The translations under genes were made by a program, and so were the position numbers. The notes under the pieces were generated by a model. It had not been told where the DNA came from. It ran no database searches and worked only from the letters and a program-made list of their open reading frames with translations. From Akkermansia muciniphila (lineage in GTDB: Bacteria > Verrucomicrobiota > Verrucomicrobiia > Verrucomicrobiales > V1-33), in contig CAMDJM010000052.1 of assembly GCA_945900785.1 (NCBI GenBank), positions 1 through 33,088 of the forward strand: a stretch of 33,088 nucleotides of DNA, in the 5' to 3' direction. This document shows positions 26,348 to 33,088 of the stretch, in pieces (positions within the stretch are counted from its first letter, which is position 1; the number at the start of each line of letters is the position of its first letter).

Positions 26348-27358
26348 TCAGCTTCGGCCCGCGCGTTTCATCACCACCAGGGCATCGCCTGGCAGCAGCG
26401 CGGCTTCCGGGCCAGGATTCAAATCAGTGCCGCCCTCCTTCCGCAGGATCGCCACCGCCAGCAGCCGACCGGCGGTTTCCTTTTCCACCTCTCCCACGGA
26501 ACGGTGCACCCAGGGGGAAGCCGGGCCGATTTCGATCTCCTCCATGTCCAGCCCCAGCTCGCTGAGATGGTGCTCAAATTCCACCTTCGACTTCGTGCGC
26601 CCGCCCAGCAGCTCGCGGGCATTGGGATGCAGGATCAGATGCGCGATGCGGTCGGCCCCGATGTGCGCCGGCAGCACCACGCGGTTCGCCCCCGCCTGGA
26701 GGAGTTTCCGTTCTGTCGAGGGCACCTCACCCCGCGCGATGATCTCGATCGCCGGGTGCATGTTCCGGGCGCTCAGGGTGATGAACACATTCGCGGCATC
26801 GTTCGGCAATACGGTGGCCAGCACCCGGGCCCGCGCGATGCCGGCGGAGCGCAGCACCGCCTCATCCGTGGCTTCGCCCTGGAAGGTCAGCCAGCCCGCT
26901 TCCCGTGCCTCCGCCACCCGGTCGCTGGCCTGATCCACGATCACAAAAGGAATCCCGCCTTGCTCCAACTGGCTGGCAATCATGCGCCCGATCCGGCCAA
27001 AGCCGCAGATGATAGCGTGGTTTTTCAGTTTTTCGATTTCGTTTTCCATACGTTTTCCTCCGAGGGCCCGGTTGATCTGCGATTCTGTCAGCAACTGCAC
27101 CAGCGAACCCGTGATGAGGATGATGCCGGTGCAGCCCAGCACGATCAACGCCATCGTCCACGCCCGCAGCCACGGCTCCCGAATCGGCTGCACCTCACCA
27201 AAACCCACGCTGAAGGCGGTGATGATCACCATGTAAATGGAATCGTTCCACGACCATCCGGCATAGCGGTAGCCCATCGTGAACACGATCATCACGATCC
27301 CGACAAAACTGGCGGCATAAAAAAGGTTTGCCCTGGGGCGGCTGATCGGAGTGGGCAT
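26348..27358 (-). CDS. Two-TM potassium channel with RCK/TrkA domain
   Basis: The 336-aa protein has TM1 (about 13-33), a pore with selectivity filter TAFSVGFGE (47-55; the usual form is TVGYGD), TM2 (about 66-90), then a cytoplasmic RCK-N Rossmann domain with GFGRIG (119-124) and an RCK-C domain ending in LLPGDALVVMK. This is the plan of MthK/Kch-type channels gated by Ca2+ or nucleotides. The Phe in GFGE occurs in some bacterial channels. The Met at 27358 starts just before TM1; an ATG at 27418 is possible. It is divergent from the PIN-PhoH gene and 127 bp upstream of the PpiD-like gene. Confidence 0.9.
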   Translation of the reverse strand: MPTPISRPRANLFYAASFVGIVMIVFTMGYRYAGWSWNDSIYMVIITAFSVGFGEVQPIREPWLRAWTMALIVLGCTGIILITGSLVQLLTESQINRALGGKRMENEIEKLKNHAIICGFGRIGRMIASQLEQGGIPFVIVDQASDRVAEAREAGWLTFQGEATDEAVLRSAGIARARVLATVLPNDAANVFITLSARNMHPAIEIIARGEVPSTERKLLQAGANRVVLPAHIGADRIAHLILHPNARELLGGRTKSKVEFEHHLSELGLDMEEIEIGPASPWVHRSVGEVEKETAGRLLAVAILRKEGGTDLNPGPEAALLPGDALVVMKRAGRS

Positions 27359-27688
27359 GGAAGTCTGCGGAAGGCCGCACCAGCCGGATTTATGCCACTT
27401 CCGGTCCCGGACCACCACCCCGTTTGTCTGGTCACCTGCTTCCTGAATTTTATCCTGGAGGCACCGGCGGATTTCTAAAAAATCGAACTGCCGAAAATAT
27501 TTCTTGTATCTCCGCCTTTCCGCCGTTTCATGGCTCCGTCTTGAATATCAGGTCTCATCCACAGCTCTCCTATGGCAGTATGCGGAGACGGCAGGCAGCC
27601 GTCAGGGACCTCCTCTCCCCCGCGCGGCACGGGCGCTCCGGCACGGCCTGCGTTTTCCTATCCCCCTATGATAAGAGATGACGAACCT
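27359..27688. other. Divergent intergenic region, channel / PIN-PhoH
   Basis: About 330 bp between two outward-facing genes, so it must carry both promoters. There is an AT-rich patch near 27474-27512. I see no operator-like palindrome or firm promoter. Upstream in-frame ATGs for the PhoH gene occur at 27572 and 27668. Confidence 0.35.
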
Positions 27689-29245
27689 ATGACAGCCGCC
27701 CTCGTTAGCGAGGGGCCGGGCAAGCGGGGCCAGCGCCCCAATGGAAAAACCGGCAACGCCTCCAAGCCTGCCGGATCCGTTACCGCAGATCCTTCCCGTG
27801 ACTGGCAACGATTTGGACTCGTCTCTCCCCATCAAAAAGCCAAAACCTTTGTTCTCGACACCAACGTACTGCTCCACGACCCCGGTTGCATCGAGCGTTT
27901 CGCCGACAATCACATCTGCATCCCCGTGGATGTCCTGAGCGAACTCGACCGCTTCAAGAACGAGCAAAACGACCGCGGAGCCAGCGCCCGGGCGATTCAC
28001 CGGAAATTGTCAGAGGTCTTCGCCCAGGGCGGAGCCAGCGTCACCAGCGGCGTCCCGACGGACGGCGGAGGCAGTATCCGCCTCGCTGCCTTCAGCGCCG
28101 AAGACCACGCCGAAGTCTCGCCGGTCCTCACCGAGTTCATGCATCTGTTCCCCGCCATGGACAAGGTGGACCACCGCATTCTCGCCTGCGCCTTGATGGT
28201 CAGGGAACAGAATAGCTCTCCTGTCATCCTCGTCACCAAGGATCTCAACCTGCAGCTCAAAGCCCGTGCCATCGGCATCGCCTGTGAGGACTACCTCAAT
28301 GACAAGGCTGAAATCCGCGATGTCGCCAGCTACGACCTGCAACGCCTCATGGTCGACCCCATGGAACTGCAGCGCTTTGCCAGCAGCGGCGAAATCACCC
28401 TCCCCCCGGGGGAGACCACCGGCTTGGCGGTCAATGAATACGTGCTCCTTCAGGTCAGTGAAAAACAAACCATGCCTGCCCGCCACGCCGGCAAAGGACG
28501 CTTCGTCCGCCTCCAGGTCCCGGAATCCATCAAAATCCCCAAAGGTCAGCCGATCCGTCCGCTCAATCTCGGCCAGCAATGCCTCCTCGATGCCCTGCTC
28601 GATCCTGACATTTCTCTGGTCACCTGCTATGGTCAGGCCGGCACCGGCAAAACCCTCCTCGCTGTCGCGGCCGGCCTCAGCGAAGTCTTCCAGCGCCGTT
28701 ACGATGGCATGACCATCAGCCGCCCCGTCGTCGCCATGGGGGAAACGCTGGGCTTCCTTCCTGGCACCCTCAACGAAAAACTCCGTCCCTGGCTGCAGCC
28801 CATTTACGATGCCCTGGATATCGTGATGAGACCCAGCGTCCCCGCCAATGCCGGCCCCCGCCGCAAACAGGAAAAGAAGCAGCAAACCCTTGCCCTCGAT
28901 ACCGCGCCCAAGCCTTACGACGCCCTCATCGAGCAGGGTATCCTGGAAATCGAAGCGCTCTGCTACATCCGCGGCCGCTCCATTCCCAACCGGTTCTTTA
29001 TCCTCGACGAAGCCCAGCAGCTCACCCCGCTCGAAGCGAAAACCATTGTCACCCGCATGTCCCGCGGCTCCAAGCTCGTCCTCATCGGCGACCCCGCCCA
29101 GATCGACAATCCCTACGTCGACAGCCGCAGCAATGGTCTCGTCTACACCCGGAACCGCCTCAAAGGCGAAGCCTGCTCCGCCCACATCTCCCTTAGCAAA
29201 GGCGAGCGCAGTCCCCTCGCCGAAGCCGGAGCGAAACTGATGTAG
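27689..29245 (+). CDS. phoH: PIN-PhoH family protein (PhoH2-like RNase/helicase)
   Basis: The 518-aa protein joins a PIN nuclease domain (about 53-200; VLDTNVLLHDP with catalytic Asp57, later DLNLQLKA) to a PhoH ATPase domain (about 285-500; Walker A GQAGTGKT at 315-322, FFILDEAQQLT as Walker B, and LVLIGDPAQID). This is the PhoH2 architecture, reported to unwind and cleave RNA. The basic linker RRKQEKKQQ lies inside the ATPase part. In actinobacteria phoH2 is paired with an upstream antitoxin-like gene; none is seen here. Start choice is uncertain: 27668 would add seven residues. It is divergent from the K+ channel. Confidence 0.92.
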   Translation: MTAALVSEGPGKRGQRPNGKTGNASKPAGSVTADPSRDWQRFGLVSPHQKAKTFVLDTNVLLHDPGCIERFADNHICIPVDVLSELDRFKNEQNDRGASARAIHRKLSEVFAQGGASVTSGVPTDGGGSIRLAAFSAEDHAEVSPVLTEFMHLFPAMDKVDHRILACALMVREQNSSPVILVTKDLNLQLKARAIGIACEDYLNDKAEIRDVASYDLQRLMVDPMELQRFASSGEITLPPGETTGLAVNEYVLLQVSEKQTMPARHAGKGRFVRLQVPESIKIPKGQPIRPLNLGQQCLLDALLDPDISLVTCYGQAGTGKTLLAVAAGLSEVFQRRYDGMTISRPVVAMGETLGFLPGTLNEKLRPWLQPIYDALDIVMRPSVPANAGPRRKQEKKQQTLALDTAPKPYDALIEQGILEIEALCYIRGRSIPNRFFILDEAQQLTPLEAKTIVTRMSRGSKLVLIGDPAQIDNPYVDSRSNGLVYTRNRLKGEACSAHISLSKGERSPLAEAGAKLM

Positions 29246-29330
29246 ATAAATCCATTTTTCCCGCCCGCCGGCATGGTCCCCTTCAAAACGTAAACCTTGA
29301 TTCCTTGACAATTGGAGCCATCTTTCACCC

Positions 29331-29900
29331 ATGACCTCCGCAGCCCTCCGGCATTTCATCACCGTGGAAGAATACCTCACTGGCGAACTCACCAGCGAGG
29401 TCAAGCATGAATACATTGATGGGGATGTCCATGCCATGTCAGGAGCCAGTCTGCCCCATAACACGATAGCCCTGAACACCTACTCGGCGATCCGCCCCAG
29501 GCTCAAAGGAGGCCCCTGCAAAGCCCAGGTCAGTGATATCAAGGTGCGGCTCCTGATCCGGGGGAAGGATATTTTTTACTATCCTGATCTTGTGATTGCC
29601 TGTGATCCCCGGGACAATCACTCCCATTTCCTGCGGTTTCCGAAACTGATCATCGAAGTTCTCTCCCCGACGACCAGCCGCACCGACCGCACTGAAAAGC
29701 TGCAAAATTACCCAACCATCCCCACTCTTGAGGAATACCTTCTCATTGAGCAGGATCAGCCCCGGGTGATCCTCCACCGGCGCTCGAAAGATTGGGCTGG
29801 AGAAGTGCGGGAGGAGTTGGATTCCATCCTGCATCTGGAATCCATTGGCCTCGCGCTTCCTTTGAGCCAAATCTACGAGGACATTCCCGGTATCGTCTGA
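29331..29900 (+). CDS. Uma2-family (DUF820) nuclease-like protein
   Basis: A 189-aa protein with the Uma2/DUF820 restriction-endonuclease-like fold signature: FITVEEYL at the start, HEYIDGDVHAMSGAS, YYPDLVIACD, KLIIEVLSPTTSRTDRTEKL and LEEYLLIEQD. The conserved Asp and Glu/Lys-type positions of the fold look intact. No DNA substrate is known for most members. No partner gene or overlap suggests a restriction system. It follows PIN-PhoH by about 85 bp, the TTGACA at 29305-29310 is too close to its ATG for a normal promoter, and the promoter is not identified. Confidence 0.85.
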   Translation: MTSAALRHFITVEEYLTGELTSEVKHEYIDGDVHAMSGASLPHNTIALNTYSAIRPRLKGGPCKAQVSDIKVRLLIRGKDIFYYPDLVIACDPRDNHSHFLRFPKLIIEVLSPTTSRTDRTEKLQNYPTIPTLEEYLLIEQDQPRVILHRRSKDWAGEVREELDSILHLESIGLALPLSQIYEDIPGIV

Positions 29901-30012
29901 GGCCCGCCCCCCACCAGTTTTCCGTGTTGGGGCCCTGAATCCGATCAGCCAGACCGCGTCTTTTTTCTGTGGGGAATCATGCGCTATTGCACCGCCGCAG
30001 CCCTCATGGAAA

Positions 30013-31326
30013 ATGCATGTCTCCGAGATGTCCCCCCCTTTCCCGATCGCCCAGCCCCGTGTCCTTCATTTGGAGGCCACGCCTGATGAAGCCGCGCTCC
30101 GTCTGCGCGGCCTGCCAGGGCTCGTCTGGCTGGATACTGCCGGTCACCGGCCGGAATCGGACCCCGGCGGTGGCATTTCCCTCCTCACCGCCGCTCCCCG
30201 CGCCATCCTGACGGGAAATCTGGATGAACCGGCGGCCTTGGAATCCGCCCTCGCCAGCCTGCACCGCGCCTCCCCGTCTCAGGCCGACTATGGGTTTCCC
30301 CTCTCGGGTCTCTTTGGCTCGGTGGACTATGACGGCAGCTACACTTTTGGGCTTTACGATGAGGTCCTGATCTACCGCCACGCCACCAGCAGTTGGATCG
30401 CCACCGGGCCCCGCTTGCCCGCCGCTCTGGCCGCCGGTCCGTCCGCCCCCCTATCCGAGGCTCCCTGCCTGACTTTTGCCCCTGAGCAAACGCCCGCTGC
30501 CTACGAAGCGATAGTCCGGCGCGCCCATGACTACATCCGCGCGGGGGACATCTATCAGGTGAATCTCGCCCACCGTTTCAGCGCCCCCTGGCCCCCGGAG
30601 GCGGATCCTTTGGCGCTTGCCCTGCAGCTCCGTGCCGCCAGTCCCGCCCCTTATGCGGCCTACCTGAATCTCGGTGGGCGGCACCTCCTGTCTTCCTCTC
30701 CAGAGTCGTTTCTCAAAATCAGCGGCTCCCACATCCGCACCCGCCCGATCAAAGGCACCCGGCCCCGCTATCTGGATCCGGAAGCTGACGAGCGCTCGGC
30801 CATCGAACTCATCCGCAGTGAAAAAGAGCGCGCCGAATTGCTCATGATTACCGATCTTTTACGCAACGACCTCGGCCAGGTCTGCGCGTATGGCAGCGTC
30901 CGGGTCACCGATCTCCTCAAGCTGGAAACCTACGAACAGGTCTTCCATCTCGTCTCCACCATCCAGGGCACCCTGCGGCCTGACATCTCCCATATTGCGG
31001 CCCTCCGCGCCTGCTCCCCGGGCGGCTCCATCACGGGTGCACCGAAGAAGCGGGCCACCGGCATCATTGCCGAACTCGAAGCCAGCCCCCGTGGAGCGTA
31101 TACCGGCTCCATCGGTTACTTCGGAGCCAATGGCGAAAGCCAATTCAGCATCGCCATCCGCACCATCACGCTTCAGGAAAACACCGCCACCTTCCAAGTC
31201 GGGGCGGGCATCGTGGCGGACTCCGTCCCCGCTCTTGAATGGCAGGAAACCCTCCACAAAGCCGCCGGCATCCTCGCAGCCTGTCAAACCCGGCCCGTCC
31301 GCCTGCCTGCGCGGGTCCTGTCATGA
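30013..31326 (+). CDS. pabB: Aminodeoxychorismate synthase component I
   Basis: Converts chorismate and ammonia to 4-amino-4-deoxychorismate, the precursor of p-aminobenzoate and folate. The 437-aa protein has a full chorismate-binding domain. PIKGT (245-249), with the Lys typical of PabB (TrpE has Ala), and SPGGSITGAPKKRA (335-348) both point to PabB rather than TrpE. Other blocks are YIRAGDIYQVNLAHRF, MITDLLRNDLG and VGAGIVADSVP. A later Met at 30028 is possible. The stop overlaps the ATG of the metallopeptidase-like gene (ATGA, 31323-31326). No pabA or pabC is adjacent. Confidence 0.93.
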   Translation: MHVSEMSPPFPIAQPRVLHLEATPDEAALRLRGLPGLVWLDTAGHRPESDPGGGISLLTAAPRAILTGNLDEPAALESALASLHRASPSQADYGFPLSGLFGSVDYDGSYTFGLYDEVLIYRHATSSWIATGPRLPAALAAGPSAPLSEAPCLTFAPEQTPAAYEAIVRRAHDYIRAGDIYQVNLAHRFSAPWPPEADPLALALQLRAASPAPYAAYLNLGGRHLLSSSPESFLKISGSHIRTRPIKGTRPRYLDPEADERSAIELIRSEKERAELLMITDLLRNDLGQVCAYGSVRVTDLLKLETYEQVFHLVSTIQGTLRPDISHIAALRACSPGGSITGAPKKRATGIIAELEASPRGAYTGSIGYFGANGESQFSIAIRTITLQENTATFQVGAGIVADSVPALEWQETLHKAAGILAACQTRPVRLPARVLS

Positions 31327-31844
31327 GCCTGACTGATTCGCCGCCCTGGAAGCCAGGTCCGGCCCGCACCCTGTTTCTGCCCGCCATCGTCCTCGTGGCC
31401 ATGCCGTGGGTCGGCTGGTGGGCGTGGCGGGTGGAGCGCCGCACCCTGCGCGAAGGCCGCCCGCTTTTCACCTCCGAGTGGGCGGCGGCAGAACGGGTCG
31501 GCGTCCGCCATCCGGAAAAAGTCCGCGTCATCGCCGTGGAGGAAATCCCCATGCCTGGCCTTGGCTGGATGCACCGCATCGCCAGTCAATGGGGCTTCGA
31601 CCGGCGTCACATCGGGGGCCTTTGCCTGCGCTACGGCATCCTGCTCCGCCGTGATCTCGCCGCCCAACCCGTCATCATGGCCCATGAACTGGTGCACACC
31701 GCCCAATACGAGCGTCACGGCAGCCTCACTGGATTCCTCCGCGCCTACCTCCTGCAATGCCTGCGCCACGGCTACGCCAACGCCGCCCTGGAGCGCGAAG
31801 CCATCGAAAAATCCACAGCCGGCAACCACTCCACTTTTATTTAA
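31323..31844 (+). CDS. Membrane-anchored HELVH metallopeptidase-like protein
   Basis: A 173-aa protein with one hydrophobic N-terminal segment (FLPAIVLVAMPWVGWWAW, about 18-35) and a zinc-site motif HELVHTAQYE (121-130), followed by NAALEREAIE (153-162), which offers a candidate third ligand as in gluzincin-like folds. There is no other recognised domain. It resembles small DUF4157/M48-like proteins in layout but I cannot assign a family. The start overlaps the pabB stop, so translation is probably coupled; a functional link to folate synthesis is not evident. A catalytic role is inference from the HExxH motif alone. Confidence 0.7.
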   Translation: MSLTDSPPWKPGPARTLFLPAIVLVAMPWVGWWAWRVERRTLREGRPLFTSEWAAAERVGVRHPEKVRVIAVEEIPMPGLGWMHRIASQWGFDRRHIGGLCLRYGILLRRDLAAQPVIMAHELVHTAQYERHGSLTGFLRAYLLQCLRHGYANAALEREAIEKSTAGNHSTFI

Positions 31845-31916
31845 ACCCACGGGTGGTGCCGTGGCTTTGCTGAAATCCGTGGTTTCCCTTTCCGGCATTC
31901 TGGATTGTTCTGAAGG

Positions 31917-33088
31917 ATGACGTCTGATGATGAATTGCCCCTGGGACCGGCTGCGGTGACGCTGCTGCCGATGGCGGCGCGGGTGTTGCTGGATGGGGCG
32001 GTGGCGGATTTGGAGTTTGATTATGCTATCCCGCCCGCCCTGGATGGGGTGGGACCGGGGAGCCGGGTCAGTGTGCCACTGCGGAACCGCACCATGACCG
32101 GCACGGTGCTGATCACTTATCCGGCAGCCGAGGCGGAGGTGCCGAAGCTCAAGCCGCTGTTGGGATTGCTCTCCGAGCGGGTGATGATCCCGCCGAACCT
32201 GATGGAATTTGGCAAATGGGTTTCTGACTATTATTGTGCGCCGATGGAAAGCGTGATGCGGGCAATGCTGCCGGAGGCGGTGCGGGAGGAGAAGCATACG
32301 GAGAAACGGCGGATGTTTGCGAGGCTGGTGAAGACCCCGGACGCCGCGGAAATGGCCGCGCTGGTGAAAAAGGCCCCGAAGCAGGCGGAGGCCCTGGAGG
32401 CGCTGATTCTGGCCAAAGAGGCACAGCCAGCCGCGCTGTTTTCCGGAGCGGCCTTGAAGGGCTTGCGGGAGAAACAATGGATCGAACTCACGGAGGAAGC
32501 GGTGGGCCGGGATCCTTTTGAAGGCGAGTCCTTCATCAGCACCAAGGCCCTGTCCCTCAACCCATGGCAGCAGGAGGCCCTGGTGGCCGTGCTGGAAGCG
32601 GTGCGGGAACCGCTCCTGGCCAAACCGATGTTGATCTTCGGGGTGACCGGAAGCGGGAAGACGGAGGTGTATTTGCAGGCGGCCCACCGGGTGCTGGAGC
32701 AGGGGCAGACGGTGCTGGTGCTGGTGCCGGAGATTTCCCTGACGCCCCAAACCGTGGAGCGCTTCAAGAGCCGCTTCGCCGAAATGCAGGACCGGGTGGC
32801 GGTGCTCCATAGCCATTTAAGTCAGGGCGAGCGCTTCGATGAATGGCACCGCATTCAACGCGGGAAGGCGCGGATCGTGATCGGCGCGCGCAGTGCCTTG
32901 TTTGCCCCGCTGGAGGATCTGGGGCTGATCATTGTGGATGAGGAGCACGAAGGCAGCTACAAGCAGGAACAGCCCCCGCGCTATCAGGCGAGGGATGCGG
33001 CCGTGGTTAGGGCCCGGCTGGAGGGCTGTGCGATTTTGCTGGGCAGTGCCACGCCCGCGCTGGAATCCTGGCACAATGCGCAGCGCGG
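31917..33088 (+). CDS. priA: Primosomal protein N' (PriA), partial at right edge
   Basis: PriA is the superfamily 2 helicase that recognises stalled forks and reloads DnaB. The first 390 residues are present, open to the window end. The N-terminal 3'-DNA-binding domain (VLLDGAVADLEFDYAIPP) is followed by a winged-helix region, then the helicase domain with Walker A GVTGSGKTE (about 241-249), VLVPEISLTPQ, and the DEEHEGSYKQE motif (about 341-351). It then reads into LLGSATPALES. Zinc-binding Cys motifs lie beyond the edge. The Met at 31917 follows AAGG too closely for a normal ribosome site. PriA and dnaB at opposite ends of the window are coincidental as far as can be seen. Confidence 0.95.
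   Translation, partial: MTSDDELPLGPAAVTLLPMAARVLLDGAVADLEFDYAIPPALDGVGPGSRVSVPLRNRTMTGTVLITYPAAEAEVPKLKPLLGLLSERVMIPPNLMEFGKWVSDYYCAPMESVMRAMLPEAVREEKHTEKRRMFARLVKTPDAAEMAALVKKAPKQAEALEALILAKEAQPAALFSGAALKGLREKQWIELTEEAVGRDPFEGESFISTKALSLNPWQQEALVAVLEAVREPLLAKPMLIFGVTGSGKTEVYLQAAHRVLEQGQTVLVLVPEISLTPQTVERFKSRFAEMQDRVAVLHSHLSQGERFDEWHRIQRGKARIVIGARSALFAPLEDLGLIIVDEEHEGSYKQEQPPRYQARDAAVVRARLEGCAILLGSATPALESWHNAQR

Noticed and set aside
28010..29479. A 489-aa frame on the - strand
   Set aside because: Antisense to PIN-PhoH, which has full nuclease and Walker motifs.
1..33088. CRISPR arrays, rRNA or tRNA genes, transposases
   Set aside because: No regularly spaced repeats, tRNA cloverleaf strings, rRNA signatures or DDE/serine/tyrosine recombinase ORFs were found by reading; a covariance-model scan was not possible.

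Overview
The window looks like chromosomal DNA from a GC-rich, Gram-negative bacterium, most likely of the phylum Verrucomicrobiota. This is inferred from gene content: an ECF sigma factor with a C-terminal membrane segment followed by a DP/WL-repeat protein remnant, a DUF6941-type protein, a eukaryote-type UDP-glucose pyrophosphorylase, a PIN-PhoH protein, and frequent starts without a clear Shine-Dalgarno. No sequence search was possible. No rRNA, tRNA, CRISPR array or recognisable transposase gene was seen.

Layout. 1-677: a terminator of a gene lying off the left edge, a doubtful small membrane ORF and the leader of dnaB. 678-4057 (+): dnaB, mobA, a membrane-anchored-looking ECF sigma factor and a decayed downstream gene. 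4066-5600: a short accessory island. Two direct repeats of about 159 bp, both matching the 3' end of gltD, flank a two-gene cassette: a 75-aa protein overlapping (ATGA) a zeta-toxin/COG4185-like P-loop kinase that carries a one-base frameshift. 5443-11550 (-): the gltD and gltB glutamate synthase operon. 11831-13594 (-): a DUF6941-type protein with a near-perfect terminator, and a secreted CAP-domain protein. 13938-14729 (+): trmO.

14920-22209 (-): a PelA/PelB-like exopolysaccharide processing and export operon. PelA-like carries a GH114 hydrolase and a deacetylase. The PelB function is split into an inner-membrane-anchored TPR protein and a separate TPR plus outer-membrane-barrel protein, whose barrel is interrupted by an in-frame amber codon. 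22556-23974 (+): UDP-glucose pyrophosphorylase, divergent from pelA across an AT-rich region. 24039-27358 (-): a small TPR protein, a PpiD/SurA-like periplasmic folding factor and a K+ channel with an RCK domain. 27689-33088 (+): PIN-PhoH, a Uma2-family nuclease-like protein, pabB overlapping a membrane metallopeptidase-like gene, and priA running off the right edge.

Most genes are housekeeping: replication and restart, nitrogen assimilation, cofactor synthesis, tRNA modification and envelope folding. The accessory interest lies in the repeat-flanked cassette at 4.1-5.6 kb and the split Pel-like operon at 14.9-22.2 kb.
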